This document shows, in pieces, positions 53,988-63,390 of a DNA stretch of 64,000 bases (position 1 is the stretch's first letter; every line of letters starts with the position of its first letter). The stretch is from Microbulbifer sp. VAAF005 (lineage in GTDB: Bacteria > Pseudomonadota > Gammaproteobacteria > Pseudomonadales > Cellvibrionaceae): assembly GCF_030012985.1 (NCBI RefSeq), contig NZ_CP120233.1:186001-250000 (forward strand), given 5' to 3'. Under the pieces are notes generated by a model. The model ran no database searches and had not been told where the DNA came from. It worked only from the letters and a program-made list of their open reading frames with translations. A program made the translations under genes and the position numbers.

Positions 53988-54866
53988 ATGAGCCAAAAGC
54001 CTTCTGCTGGCGCGCGTTTCCGCGCTGCACTCGCCGAGAATCAACCGCTGCAAGTGGTTGGTACCATCAACGCCTATTCCGCCATTATGGCCGAACGTAT
54101 TGGTCACAAGGCGATTTACCTGTCTGGCGCCGGTGTTGCCAACGCCTCCTACGGTCTGCCGGACTTGGGTATGACCAGTCTCGATAATGTACTGGAGGAT
54201 GTGCGCCGCATAACTGCTGCCAGTGAGTTGCCGCTTTTAGTGGATATCGATACTGGTTGGGGCGGCGCTTTCAACATTTCCCGCACCGTTAAAGAGATGA
54301 TCCGCGCAGGTGCCGCTGCGGTACACATCGAAGATCAGGTAGCGCAGAAGCGCTGTGGCCATCGCCCGAATAAAGAGATTGTTTCCAAGCAGGAGATGGT
54401 CGACCGTATCAAAGCGGCGGTAGATGCCCGTACTGATGACGATTTCTTTGTAATGGCTCGCACCGATGCCTTTGCACAGGAAGGGCTCGATGCAGCTATT
54501 GAACGCGCCCAGGCTTGTATTGAGGCTGGCGCTGACGGCATTTTCGCGGAAGCGGTTACTGAACTTGAGCACTACCGTGCCTTTAAAGACGCACTAAATG
54601 TGCCGATTTTGGCGAATATTACCGAATTTGGTAAAACCAAGCTGTATAACGCCAAAGATTTGGGCGAAGCGGGCGCAGATATCGTACTGTATCCACTGTC
54701 GGCGTTCCGTGCGATGAACCGCGCGGCGGAAAATGTTTATACCAGCATCCTGCAAAATGGCGATCAGCAAGCGGTTGTCGACACCATGCAGACCCGTGAG
54801 GAGCTGTACGATTACCTGAATTACCACGAGTTTGAGCAGAAGCTGGACGACCTTTTCACAAAGTAG
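53988..54866 (+). CDS. prpB: 2-methylisocitrate lyase
   Basis: A 292-residue enzyme of the PEP mutase/isocitrate lyase superfamily that cleaves 2-methylisocitrate to succinate and pyruvate in the methylcitrate cycle. The catalytic loop [13 protein letters not shown] (Cys near residue 122) is diagnostic of PrpB. Metal-binding residues are in [20 protein letters not shown], and [20 protein letters not shown] is conserved. It follows the GntR gene directly and is followed by an 87 bp gap with a hairpin before prpC. Confidence 0.97.
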   Translation: MSQKPSAGARFRAALAENQPLQVVGTINAYSAIMAERIGHKAIYLSGAGVANASYGLPDLGMTSLDNVLEDVRRITAASELPLLVDIDTGWGGAFNISRTVKEMIRAGAAAVHIEDQVAQKRCGHRPNKEIVSKQEMVDRIKAAVDARTDDDFFVMARTDAFAQEGLDAAIERAQACIEAGADGIFAEAVTELEHYRAFKDALNVPILANITEFGKTKLYNAKDLGEAGADIVLYPLSAFRAMNRAAENVYTSILQNGDQQAVVDTMQTREELYDYLNYHEFEQKLDDLFTK

Positions 54867-54875
54867 GGACAAGCT

Positions 54876-54895
54876 GCCCGGTGCGAAAGCCGGGC
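54876..54895 (+). other. intercistronic hairpin between prpB and prpC
   Basis: GCCCGG (54876-54881) and CCGGGC (54890-54895) with a TGCGAAAG loop form a stable stem just after the prpB stop. No T run follows, so it probably stabilises or punctuates the operon mRNA rather than ending it. Confidence 0.45.
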
Positions 54896-54953
54896 GCTGC
54901 GCTTTCAATTGGATGAACACAGCAAATGTGTATACAACAGGGGAAATAAGAAG

Positions 54954-56081
54954 ATGGTAGAGAAAGCATTGGGCGGTGCTGGTCTGCGCGGCCAGGTAGC
55001 AGGTAAAACTGCACTTTCTACAGTGGGCAAATCCGGTTCCGGCCTGACTTACCGCGGTTACGATATTAAGGATCTGGCCCAGCACTGTGAGTTTGAAGAA
55101 GTGGCCTACCTGATTTTCTATGGGGAATTACCCACTGAGGGAGAGCTGGCGGAATACAAGGCGCTGCTGAAAGCCAAGCGTGGCCTGCCGCAGGCATTAA
55201 AAGAAGTGCTTGAGCGCATTCCGGCTGATGCCCATCCTATGGATGTAATGCGCACCGGTTGTTCCATGTTGGGTAACCTGGAAGGTGAAGAATCCTTCGC
55301 CCAGCAGTTGGATAAAGCCAATCGCCTGCTGGCCGCATTCCCCTCCATAATCTGCTATTGGTACCGTTTCACCCACGACAATGTGCGCATCGAAACTGAA
55401 ACCGATGACGACAGCATTGGCGGCCACTTCCTGCATATGCTGCGCGATGAGAAGCCCAATGAACTGCACGAGCAGGTCATGAACGTTTCCCTGATTCTGT
55501 ATGCAGAGCACGAATTTAACGCGTCTACTTTTACCGCTCGCGTTTGTGCTTCCACTTTGTCCGATCTGTTCAGCTGCATCACCGGTGCTATCGGCACCCT
55601 GCGTGGTCCTCTGCATGGTGGTGCCAACGAAGCGGCAATGGAACTGATCGAGCGTTTCGCCAATCCCGACGAAGCAGAGAAAGAACTGTTGGGCATGCTG
55701 GAGCGCAAAGAGAAGATTATGGGTTTCGGCCACGCCATTTACCGCGAGTCCGACCCGCGCAATGAGATTATCAAAGGCTGGTCTGAAAAGTTGGCTGAAG
55801 ATGTTGGTGATACCGTGCTGTACCCGGTATCTGTTCGCTGTGAAGAAGTGATGTGGCGCGAGAAAAAATTGTTCTGTAATGCAGACTTCTTCCACGCTTC
55901 CGCTTATCACTTTATGGGTATTCCCACAAAGTTGTTTACCCCGATTTTTGTAATGTCCCGGGTTACCGGCTGGGCTGCACATGTATTCGAGCAGCGCGCT
56001 GATAACCGCATTATTCGCCCGAGTGCGGAGTACGTAGGTGTTGAGCCCCGTACAGTAACTCCAATCGCTGAGCGCGGTTAA
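54954..56081 (+). CDS. prpC: 2-methylcitrate synthase
   Basis: A 375-residue citrate-synthase-fold enzyme joining propionyl-CoA and oxaloacetate. The start at the ATG 54954 follows AGGGGA; the frame opens at a TTG at 54909, outside the family's N-terminus (VEKALGGAGLRGQVAGKTAL). Catalytic residues lie in GPLHGGANEAAMELIERF, IMGFGHAIYRESDPRN and the aspartate-bearing FFHASAYHFMGIPTKLFTPI. Its pairing with prpB and acnD identifies it as PrpC rather than GltA. Confidence 0.96.
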   Translation: MVEKALGGAGLRGQVAGKTALSTVGKSGSGLTYRGYDIKDLAQHCEFEEVAYLIFYGELPTEGELAEYKALLKAKRGLPQALKEVLERIPADAHPMDVMRTGCSMLGNLEGEESFAQQLDKANRLLAAFPSIICYWYRFTHDNVRIETETDDDSIGGHFLHMLRDEKPNELHEQVMNVSLILYAEHEFNASTFTARVCASTLSDLFSCITGAIGTLRGPLHGGANEAAMELIERFANPDEAEKELLGMLERKEKIMGFGHAIYRESDPRNEIIKGWSEKLAEDVGDTVLYPVSVRCEEVMWREKKLFCNADFFHASAYHFMGIPTKLFTPIFVMSRVTGWAAHVFEQRADNRIIRPSAEYVGVEPRTVTPIAERG

Positions 56082-56104
56082 TTTTCATTTCACTTTTGAA
56101 ATGA

Positions 56105-56121
56105 GGCACACCCGGTGTGCC
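56105..56121 (+). other. intercistronic hairpin between prpC and acnD
   Basis: GGCACA (56105-56110) and TGTGCC (56116-56121) flank a CCCGG loop, 24 bp past the prpC stop. Together with the similar stem after prpB it marks each long gap of the operon; a stability role is inferred. Confidence 0.4.
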
Positions 56122-56207
56122 GGCTCCAGGTTGCCTTTGGTGAGTGGCCTGGAGCCACCCTCAGAAGAGATACGATTTTAAAAAAAGATTCGACTGATTT
56201 ACCTGCT

Positions 56208-58805
56208 ATGAATACTGATTACCGCAAATCACTGCCCGGTACAGACCTCGATTATTTCGATACCCGAGCCGCTGTTGACGCGATCCAGCCCGGAGCCTAT
56301 GCCAAACTGCCGTATACCTCACGTATTCTGGCGGAAAACCTGGTGCGTCGCTGCGAGCCGGCAAAACTGACCGACTCCCTGAAACAGATTATTGAGCGTA
56401 AGCGCGAGTTGGACTTCCCTTGGTTTCCAGCCCGAGTGGTGTGCCACGACATCCTCGGCCAAACTGCGCTGGTAGACCTGGCCGGTCTGCGCGATGCCAT
56501 TGCCAATAAAGGCGGTGATCCCGCCAAGGTAAATCCAGTTGTTCCCACCCAGTTGATTGTGGATCACTCCCTCGCGGTAGAGCACCCCGGATTTGAGAAG
56601 GATGCTTTTGAAAAAAATCGTGCGGTAGAGGAGCGTCGTAACGAAGACCGCTTCCACTTTATCAACTGGACCAAAACCGCATTTGAAAACGTCGATGTGA
56701 TTCCCCCCGGTAACGGCATCATGCACCAGATCAATCTGGAGAAAATGTCTCCGGTGGTGCAGGTGCGCGAGGGCGTGGCCTTCCCGGATACCTGTGTCGG
56801 TACCGACAGCCACACGCCGATGGTAGACGCTCTGGGTGTGATTTCTGTGGGTGTTGGCGGCCTGGAAGCTGAGAGCGTGATGCTTGGCCGCGCCTCTTAT
56901 ATGCGTCTGCCGCATATTGTTGGAGTGGAGCTCACCGGAAAGTTGCAGCCGGGTATTACTGGTACCGACTTGGTATTGGCTCTCACTGAATTCCTGCGCC
57001 GCGAGCGCGTGGTTGGAGCCTACCTGGAGTTTTACGGTGAGGGGGCTTCCAACCTGACCCTGGGCGATCGCGCCACTATTTCCAATATGACTCCAGAGTA
57101 TGGCGCTACTGCGGCCATGTTCTCTATCGATGAGCAAACCATCGACTATCTCAAACTCACCGGCCGCGATGATGAGCAGGTAGCTTTGGTAGAGAAGTTT
57201 GCCAAGGAAACGGGCCTCTGGTCCGACACCTTGAAGGATGCTGAATACGAGCGCGTACTGGAGTTTGACCTGGATACAGTGGGTCGTAACCTTGCTGGCC
57301 CCTCCAACCCCCACGCGCTGTTGCCGGCCTCGGAACTGGCTAATCGCGGTATCGCTAAAGCCTGGGAAGAGAAAGCCGGTGAGATGCCCGATGGTGCTGT
57401 GATTATTGCCGCGATTACCAGCTGTACCAATACCAGTAACCCGCGCAATATGATTGCCGCAGGCCTGATTGCCCGCAATGCCAACAAGCTCGGCCTGACC
57501 CGCAAGCCCTGGGTCAAGTCCTCCCTGGCACCAGGTTCCAAAACGGTAAAAATGTATCTGGAAGAGGCCGACCTGCTACCGGATCTTGAGCAGATGGGCT
57601 TCGGCGTAGTGGCTTTCGCCTGCACCACCTGTAACGGCATGAGCGGTGCCCTGGACCCGAAAATCCAGCAGGAAGTGATTGATCGCGATCTGTATGCTAC
57701 TGCAGTCCTGTCCGGAAACCGCAACTTCGACGGTCGTATCCACCCCTATGCCAAGCAGGCTTTCCTGGCTTCACCGCCACTGGTCGTTGCCTACGCTATT
57801 GCCGGTACCATCCGTTTCGATATCGAAAAAGATGCGCTGGGATACGATGGGGAAGGCAACCCGATTACCCTGAAAGATATCTGGCCCAGCGATGAAGAGA
57901 TCGATGCGATCGTACGTCAGAGCGTGAAGCCACAGCAGTTCCGCGATGTGTATATTCCCATGTTCGAAGAGCGGGATGCCGCAGAAGAGCAGGGCCACGC
58001 ACTCTACGACTGGCGCCCGATGAGCACCTATATCCGCCGCCCACCTTATTGGGAAGGTGCTCTGGCAGGCGAGCGCAGCTTGAAGGGCATGCGCCCGCTG
58101 GCGGTGCTGGGTGACAATATCACTACCGATCACCTGTCTCCGTCCAATGCCATTCTGGCCAGCAGTGCTGCCGGTGAATACCTGGCGAAAATGGGATTGC
58201 CGGAGGAGGACTTTAACTCCTACGCGACCCACCGTGGCGACCACCTCACTGCCCAGCGTGCAACTTTTGCCAACCCGAAGCTACTCAACGAAATGGTGCG
58301 CGATGATAACGGCGAGGTCCGTCAGGGCTCCCTGGCTCGTGTCGAACCGGAAGGGCAGGTTACCCGTATGTGGGAAGCCATCGAGACCTATATGGATCGG
58401 AAGCAGCCTCTGATTATCATTGCAGGCGCTGATTACGGGCAGGGCTCCTCCCGTGACTGGGCTGCGAAAGGTGTACGCCTTGCCGGTGTGGAAGTGATTG
58501 TTGCCGAAGGCTTCGAGCGAATTCATCGCACCAACCTGATCGGTATGGGTGTATTGCCGTTGGAGTTTAAGCCGGGCACTACCCGTGAAACCCTGGGTGT
58601 CGATGGTACCGAGAGTTTCGACGTAATCGGTGAGCGCACTCCCCATGCCACGCTGACCTTGCTTATCCACCGTGCTAATGGTGAGACGATTGAGGCTCCT
58701 GTTACATGTCGTCTGGATACCGCAGAAGAAGTTTCCATTTATGAGGCTGGGGGTGTTTTGCAGCGCTTTGCCAAAGACTTCCTCGAAGCAGAAGCGACGG
58801 CCTGA
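56208..58805 (+). CDS. acnD: Fe/S-dependent 2-methylisocitrate dehydratase AcnD
   Basis: An 865-residue aconitase-superfamily enzyme from the ATG at 56208 (MNTDYRKSLPGTDLDYFDTR), chosen because upstream in-frame codons to 56115 overlap a hairpin. It dehydrates 2-methylcitrate to an aconitate that PrpF isomerises, replacing PrpD. The iron-sulfur ligands are Cys in AAITSCTNTSNPRN and the pair in FACTTCNGMSG. The swivelling C-terminal domain shows GADYGQGSSRDWAAKGVRLA. It is followed after three bases by prpF, the hallmark AcnD/PrpF pairing. Confidence 0.95.
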   Translation: MNTDYRKSLPGTDLDYFDTRAAVDAIQPGAYAKLPYTSRILAENLVRRCEPAKLTDSLKQIIERKRELDFPWFPARVVCHDILGQTALVDLAGLRDAIANKGGDPAKVNPVVPTQLIVDHSLAVEHPGFEKDAFEKNRAVEERRNEDRFHFINWTKTAFENVDVIPPGNGIMHQINLEKMSPVVQVREGVAFPDTCVGTDSHTPMVDALGVISVGVGGLEAESVMLGRASYMRLPHIVGVELTGKLQPGITGTDLVLALTEFLRRERVVGAYLEFYGEGASNLTLGDRATISNMTPEYGATAAMFSIDEQTIDYLKLTGRDDEQVALVEKFAKETGLWSDTLKDAEYERVLEFDLDTVGRNLAGPSNPHALLPASELANRGIAKAWEEKAGEMPDGAVIIAAITSCTNTSNPRNMIAAGLIARNANKLGLTRKPWVKSSLAPGSKTVKMYLEEADLLPDLEQMGFGVVAFACTTCNGMSGALDPKIQQEVIDRDLYATAVLSGNRNFDGRIHPYAKQAFLASPPLVVAYAIAGTIRFDIEKDALGYDGEGNPITLKDIWPSDEEIDAIVRQSVKPQQFRDVYIPMFEERDAAEEQGHALYDWRPMSTYIRRPPYWEGALAGERSLKGMRPLAVLGDNITTDHLSPSNAILASSAAGEYLAKMGLPEEDFNSYATHRGDHLTAQRATFANPKLLNEMVRDDNGEVRQGSLARVEPEGQVTRMWEAIETYMDRKQPLIIIAGADYGQGSSRDWAAKGVRLAGVEVIVAEGFERIHRTNLIGMGVLPLEFKPGTTRETLGVDGTESFDVIGERTPHATLTLLIHRANGETIEAPVTCRLDTAEEVSIYEAGGVLQRFAKDFLEAEATA

Positions 58806-58808
58806 GTT

Positions 58809-59987
58809 ATGAAGTTTGCTCCTCAAGTGAAAATCCCCGCGACTTATATGCGCGGGGGAACCAGCAAGGGTGTTTTTTTCCGCTTGCAAGATCTGCCCGA
58901 AGTTGCACAAGTGCCGGGGCAGGCCCGTGACAACTTGCTCCTACGCGTGATTGGCAGCCCGGATCCATACGGTAAGCAGACTGACGGTATGGGTGGCGCT
59001 ACTTCAAGCACCAGCAAAACGGTAATTTTATCGCCCAGCGATAAAGCCGATCACGATGTGAACTACCTGTTTGGTCAGGTTTCCATCGATAAGCCGTTTG
59101 TTGATTGGAGTGGTAACTGCGGCAATCTCACTGCCGCCGTGGGTGCCTTTGCGATCAATAGCGGTTTTGTAGAGCCCGCCAGAGTGCCAGAAAATGGCAT
59201 CTGTACCGTGCGCATCTGGCAGGCCAATATTGGCAAGACCATTGTTGCCCATGTACCTATGACCAATGGTGAAGTTCAGGAAACCGGGGACTTTGAGCTG
59301 GACGGAGTGACTTTTCCGGCGGCTGAAGTGGAAGTGGAATTTATGGACCCTGCCGACGGTGAGGGTGCCATGTTTCCTACCGGTAACCTGGTCGACGATT
59401 TAGAAGTGCCCGATGTAGGTGTGCTCAAGGCCACCATGATCAATGCCGGTATTCCCACGATTTTCGTCAATGCAGAAGATATTGGCTACACCGGCACTGA
59501 ATTGCAGGAGGCCATTAACGGTGACAGCAAAGCACTGGCGATGTTTGAGAGCATTCGCGTTCACGGTGCGGTAAAGATGGGATTAGTTTCTACCATTGAA
59601 GAAGCTGCCAATCGCCATCACACCCCTAAGGTTGCTTTTGTCGCTAAACCGCAGGATTACGCTGCATCCAGTGGCAAGGCAGTGGCATCTTCCGAGGTTG
59701 ATCTCCTCGTGCGCGCCTTATCTATGGGCAAGTTGCACCACGCCATGATGGGCACGGCAGCAGTAGCTATTGGCACCGCTGCGGCGATCCCGGACACTTT
59801 GGTTAACCTTGCAGCTGGCGGGGGAGAACGCAACTCTGTTTGCTTCGGTCACCCATCGGGTACCTTACGTGTGGGTGCTCAAGCCAAAGAGGTCGATGGT
59901 CAGTGGACAGCTACCAAGGCCATTATGAGTCGCAGCGCCCGAATCCTAATGGAAGGTTGGGTGCGAATACCTGGCGATAGCTTTTAG
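58809..59987 (+). CDS. prpF: 2-methylaconitate cis-trans isomerase
   Basis: A 392-residue diaminopimelate-epimerase-fold isomerase required with AcnD: it converts the trans-form 2-methylaconitate made by AcnD into the cis form. The N-terminus IPATYMRGGTSKGVFFRLQD and WSGNCGNLTAAVGAFAI are diagnostic; a conserved lysine and cysteine lie in these segments. The start is three bases after acnD. It is the last gene of the operon. Confidence 0.96.
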   Translation: MKFAPQVKIPATYMRGGTSKGVFFRLQDLPEVAQVPGQARDNLLLRVIGSPDPYGKQTDGMGGATSSTSKTVILSPSDKADHDVNYLFGQVSIDKPFVDWSGNCGNLTAAVGAFAINSGFVEPARVPENGICTVRIWQANIGKTIVAHVPMTNGEVQETGDFELDGVTFPAAEVEVEFMDPADGEGAMFPTGNLVDDLEVPDVGVLKATMINAGIPTIFVNAEDIGYTGTELQEAINGDSKALAMFESIRVHGAVKMGLVSTIEEAANRHHTPKVAFVAKPQDYAASSGKAVASSEVDLLVRALSMGKLHHAMMGTAAVAIGTAAAIPDTLVNLAAGGGERNSVCFGHPSGTLRVGAQAKEVDGQWTATKAIMSRSARILMEGWVRIPGDSF

Positions 59988-60612
59988 GGCTTTAGTGATT
60001 TCTTTATAGGGGGCCTTTGGGCCCCTTTTTATTTTCCTTCTCTAAAAATTGATTAGGAATCGGTTTTAAATTTTTACTCCAATCAAATTTTATATTCCGC
60101 ATATATTTAGCTTTATAGGAAAATATAAATTTCAGGTATTCTGACAGCAACTTTTCTTTCGGTTCTCCTATGTTTTTAGGTAGTTTTTTATCTTGGAAAA
60201 AGCTGTATTTTTATCATTGTGAGACAGGGCTTGCCTTAATAGTCACATCTAGGTCTGTTTAGATATAGCCTTTATTGCTCAGCGTACGTATATTTAAGGC
60301 CTGCTGCTGGGATGCGAGGCGTTGGGTAAGCAAGCAGATATTCTCTAAAAAACTCCCAATATTCGTAGAAAGCTGGTGTATGAATCCTACGGTTTCGGTA
60401 CTTATTTGACTTGCTGGTCGCAACTAGTGACAACAAATTGTGAACTAGTCCTCTTTGTCCTAGTCGCGATCCGCTCTATCGTATCTGAGTTTCTAACGTC
60501 CCTTCTTTTTGAGATTTTAGCCTAGCCGCCGTACTGCCGACGGCCCTATGGGATGGCCATTCATTAAAAAATAAATGTGGCTTTCCTTTTGCAGCAGATT
60601 GGAGAGACATCA
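59988..60612. other. AT-rich spacer before the TonB-dependent receptor
   Basis: Holds the prp operon terminator, then about 580 bp without a gene. No riboswitch-like or tRNA-like structure was recognised. GGAGAG (60600-60605) is the receptor's ribosome site. Confidence 0.55.
60010..60030 (+). terminator. rho-independent terminator of the prp operon
   Basis: GGGGCC (60010-60015), TTTG loop, GGCCCC (60020-60025), then TTTTT (60026-60030). It lies 22 bp after the prpF stop. Confidence 0.85.
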
Positions 60613-63249
60613 ATGAGAATTAAAAAACCACTTACCTTTGCAATTGCAATGGCAAATGTCGCGGTAGTGTCGGCTTGGGCTCAGGAAGATAGCCAACAGG
60701 ATGACGATTGGGCGCTGGAAGAAGTAACGGTTACCGCAACCAAGCGCGAAACCAATTTGATGGATACCCCCGTAGCGATCAGTGCATTTACGCAAGAAGA
60801 GCTTGATCGCCAGGGTATTAAGAATGTAAAAGATCTGGGCAACACTATCCCCAACGTGGATATTGGCTACGATGCCTCCCAGTCCTCCCCAGTAATTTCT
60901 ATGCGCGGCGTGCGCTCTACTAATACCAGTGAACTTGGCGATCCGGCGGTAGGCCTGCACTTTGACGGTATTTACTCTGCACGTCCGCAGTCCGCAATGG
61001 CAATGATGTTTGACTCCGAAAGGGTTGAAGCCATGCGAGGGCCGCAGGGTACTCTATATGGACGCAACTCCACAGTAGGTGCCATCAACGTTATCTCCAA
61101 AAGACCGGTAATTGACGAATTTGAAGGTTCTGTCGGTGTTGAACTTGGCCGTTGGAATCAAGAGCTGGTTAAGGGTGTTATCAATATCCCGGTTTCTGAC
61201 ACCTTCGCACTTCGCGCATCCTTTATGGATGAAACTCGTGATTCCTACCTGACTGGTTATTACGATGCTAACCAGTACGACAATCGTTATATTGATGCTG
61301 ATAGCCTTGGTGCATCTACTCTTTCCGACGATGCAGAACGCACTTTTACCCAAAATGGAAACTGGTGGGCATCTGAGGATGTTTCCCTGGTAAGGGCTGA
61401 TGCAGATGACTTCTACGGGAATGTTGACCAGCAAGCCGTACGTATTGGTGCCCTGTGGGAACCAAGTGAAGATATTTCCTGGTATGCCGTAGTTGAGCAT
61501 TATGAGGACAAAAGTGCCGGTGGTATTAATACCATTGACTGTGATAAAGCTGATGAGCGCGATGATGGCGTAAATTGCGAAACTTATTACGGTTCCGGTG
61601 CGGATGAATACACTGTAGCTGTGAATGTTCCTGGTGAACTTGATCTTACCATGAGTGCATTCCGTTCCAACTTCCGCTGGGACTTTAGCGATAGCATGGC
61701 ATTTGTGTACAACACTGGCTATGCAGTACAAAACCGCAGTAACCTGATCGATGTTGATGCAGGTCGAAATACCTGGGACATGAGCATGAGCATCACTGAT
61801 GCAGAAAATGTTTCATACTCCCACGAGCTGCAGCTCCAATCTACCGATGATGCTCCACTTCAATGGATCACTGGCCTGTTCTATTTCCATGAGACCAATG
61901 ACCTTAATGGTTACTTCTTGGCTTCACTGGATAATGCCGTTTTCTGGCGCCAGCCAGATAGAACTGTTGAGGCTAGTGGCGCATTTGCTCAGGCAACTTA
62001 CAGTCTTACCGATACAATCCACCTAACACTGGGCGGACGCTACACTCAGGATAAGAAGAGCGATGAGGGCGGCAACAATTTAAGTTGTACCCGTGATTGG
62101 TCCATAGAATGGGGCGCTGATGAATATGGCTGCTTCCCGGCTTATGATCAAGCTACCTTTAATACTCTCTCAACAGGTTACTTTGCTGACGACTCGATCT
62201 ACACTGTAGAAACCTACAATGATACTAGTGATACATGGAGCAATGCGGATTATCGCATCGGCTTGGATTACGATCTAACTGATGACGTTATGCTTTATGC
62301 CTATGTTGCAACTGGATTTAAGTCTGGTGGTTTGGGTGACGTTATTTATCAATACGAGCAAGACCCAGATACCGCTGAGTATATTTATGATGAGGATGGC
62401 AATCGAGTAGTAGCTGGAACCTACGATACCAACTACGATGAAGAATCGGTTGTTACCTGGGAATTTGGTGCTAAAGGTACCTTCCTTGATGGCCGCTTAA
62501 ATCTTGCTAATACTTTCTTCTTCTCTCAATATAAAGATATGCAGCTTGCCGCACCGGATACTGCGTATACTTACTATGTTGAGGAACGGGATGACGAAGG
62601 TAACTTGACGGGTGATATCACTACTGAGCCCTATGTTATCTATCTGACGAAAAATGCTGCTAGAGCAGAAATAATGGGTATGGAGTTTGAGTTTGACTGG
62701 GCTCCCTATCCGAATGGCAGAATTAGTGGTTTTGCCACTTGGATGAAAACAGAAATTACCTCTGATTTCTGGAACCGCTGGAACTTCAATAACCAATCTT
62801 TGTTTGAAATTGATGACTGGGGTGCAGCTCACGACAATAGTAACGAGGAGCTATACCGTAACTTGAAGGGTAATGAGCTGCCGGTATCACCGGAATTCAG
62901 CTTCACCATCAATTACGATCACACCTTTGAGCTGGCTCACGGTGGTGCAATTATTCCGTTTGTTGGTATTCACTGGGAAGACGAGTCTTACTTGACCTAC
63001 TGGAACGTTGACAAGCATGAGTTCCCGGTTGGTGATACTTCGGCCTACGATGATAGTCGTGATGCATTCTGGATGGTCAATGCTTCTGTGAAGTACGTAA
63101 GCCCGGACGATCAGTGGAATGTTGAAGCCTATGGCAACAACCTGACTGACGAAGTTGTTCCGTACTACGCAGATGGAAGTGATGGTCTGGTATCTGGTCC
63201 ATTCTCTACCCCAATGAGCTACGGTGTGCGCTTTAACTACAACTTCTAA
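60613..63249 (+). CDS. TonB-dependent receptor
   Basis: An 878-residue outer-membrane receptor from the ATG at 60613. A signal peptide (about 1-23, MRIKKPLTFAIAMANVAVVS...AWA) is followed by an acidic linker, a TonB-box-like EEVTVTATKRETNLMDTPVA and a plug domain (to about 160) with GIKNVKDLGNTIPNVDI, EAMRGPQGTLYGRNSTVGAI. The barrel has many Asp/Tyr-rich loops and ends in GVRFNYNF, with a terminal Phe as in outer-membrane proteins. No siderophore-synthesis gene adjoins it, so the ligand is unknown; carbohydrate or lipid-type substrates are common in this group. Confidence 0.95.
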   Translation: MRIKKPLTFAIAMANVAVVSAWAQEDSQQDDDWALEEVTVTATKRETNLMDTPVAISAFTQEELDRQGIKNVKDLGNTIPNVDIGYDASQSSPVISMRGVRSTNTSELGDPAVGLHFDGIYSARPQSAMAMMFDSERVEAMRGPQGTLYGRNSTVGAINVISKRPVIDEFEGSVGVELGRWNQELVKGVINIPVSDTFALRASFMDETRDSYLTGYYDANQYDNRYIDADSLGASTLSDDAERTFTQNGNWWASEDVSLVRADADDFYGNVDQQAVRIGALWEPSEDISWYAVVEHYEDKSAGGINTIDCDKADERDDGVNCETYYGSGADEYTVAVNVPGELDLTMSAFRSNFRWDFSDSMAFVYNTGYAVQNRSNLIDVDAGRNTWDMSMSITDAENVSYSHELQLQSTDDAPLQWITGLFYFHETNDLNGYFLASLDNAVFWRQPDRTVEASGAFAQATYSLTDTIHLTLGGRYTQDKKSDEGGNNLSCTRDWSIEWGADEYGCFPAYDQATFNTLSTGYFADDSIYTVETYNDTSDTWSNADYRIGLDYDLTDDVMLYAYVATGFKSGGLGDVIYQYEQDPDTAEYIYDEDGNRVVAGTYDTNYDEESVVTWEFGAKGTFLDGRLNLANTFFFSQYKDMQLAAPDTAYTYYVEERDDEGNLTGDITTEPYVIYLTKNAARAEIMGMEFEFDWAPYPNGRISGFATWMKTEITSDFWNRWNFNNQSLFEIDDWGAAHDNSNEELYRNLKGNELPVSPEFSFTINYDHTFELAHGGAIIPFVGIHWEDESYLTYWNVDKHEFPVGDTSAYDDSRDAFWMVNASVKYVSPDDQWNVEAYGNNLTDEVVPYYADGSDGLVSGPFSTPMSYGVRFNYNF

Positions 63250-63271
63250 GTAGTTACTGCTAGTCCATAAC

Positions 63272-63307
63272 AAAAAGCCGGATCATTTTAAATGGTCCGG
63301 CTTTTTT
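63272..63307 (+). terminator. rho-independent terminator of the TonB receptor gene
   Basis: AAAAAGCCGGATCATTT and AAATGGTCCGGCTTTTT pair over about 17 positions with one G-T wobble and a TAA loop, ending in a T run. It begins 22 bp after the receptor stop. Confidence 0.88.
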
Positions 63308-63390
63308 ATATCTCGCCTGTGGTGTCAAAGCTTCTTACGAGTTCTTTAGCCCTGTTAAGACATACAAGTATCTTGGAATTATGTGAGTAG

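Noticed and set aside
56319..57314. A 331-codon minus-strand frame opposite acnD
   Set aside because: Same reason: GC-rich antisense shadow without any recognisable domain.
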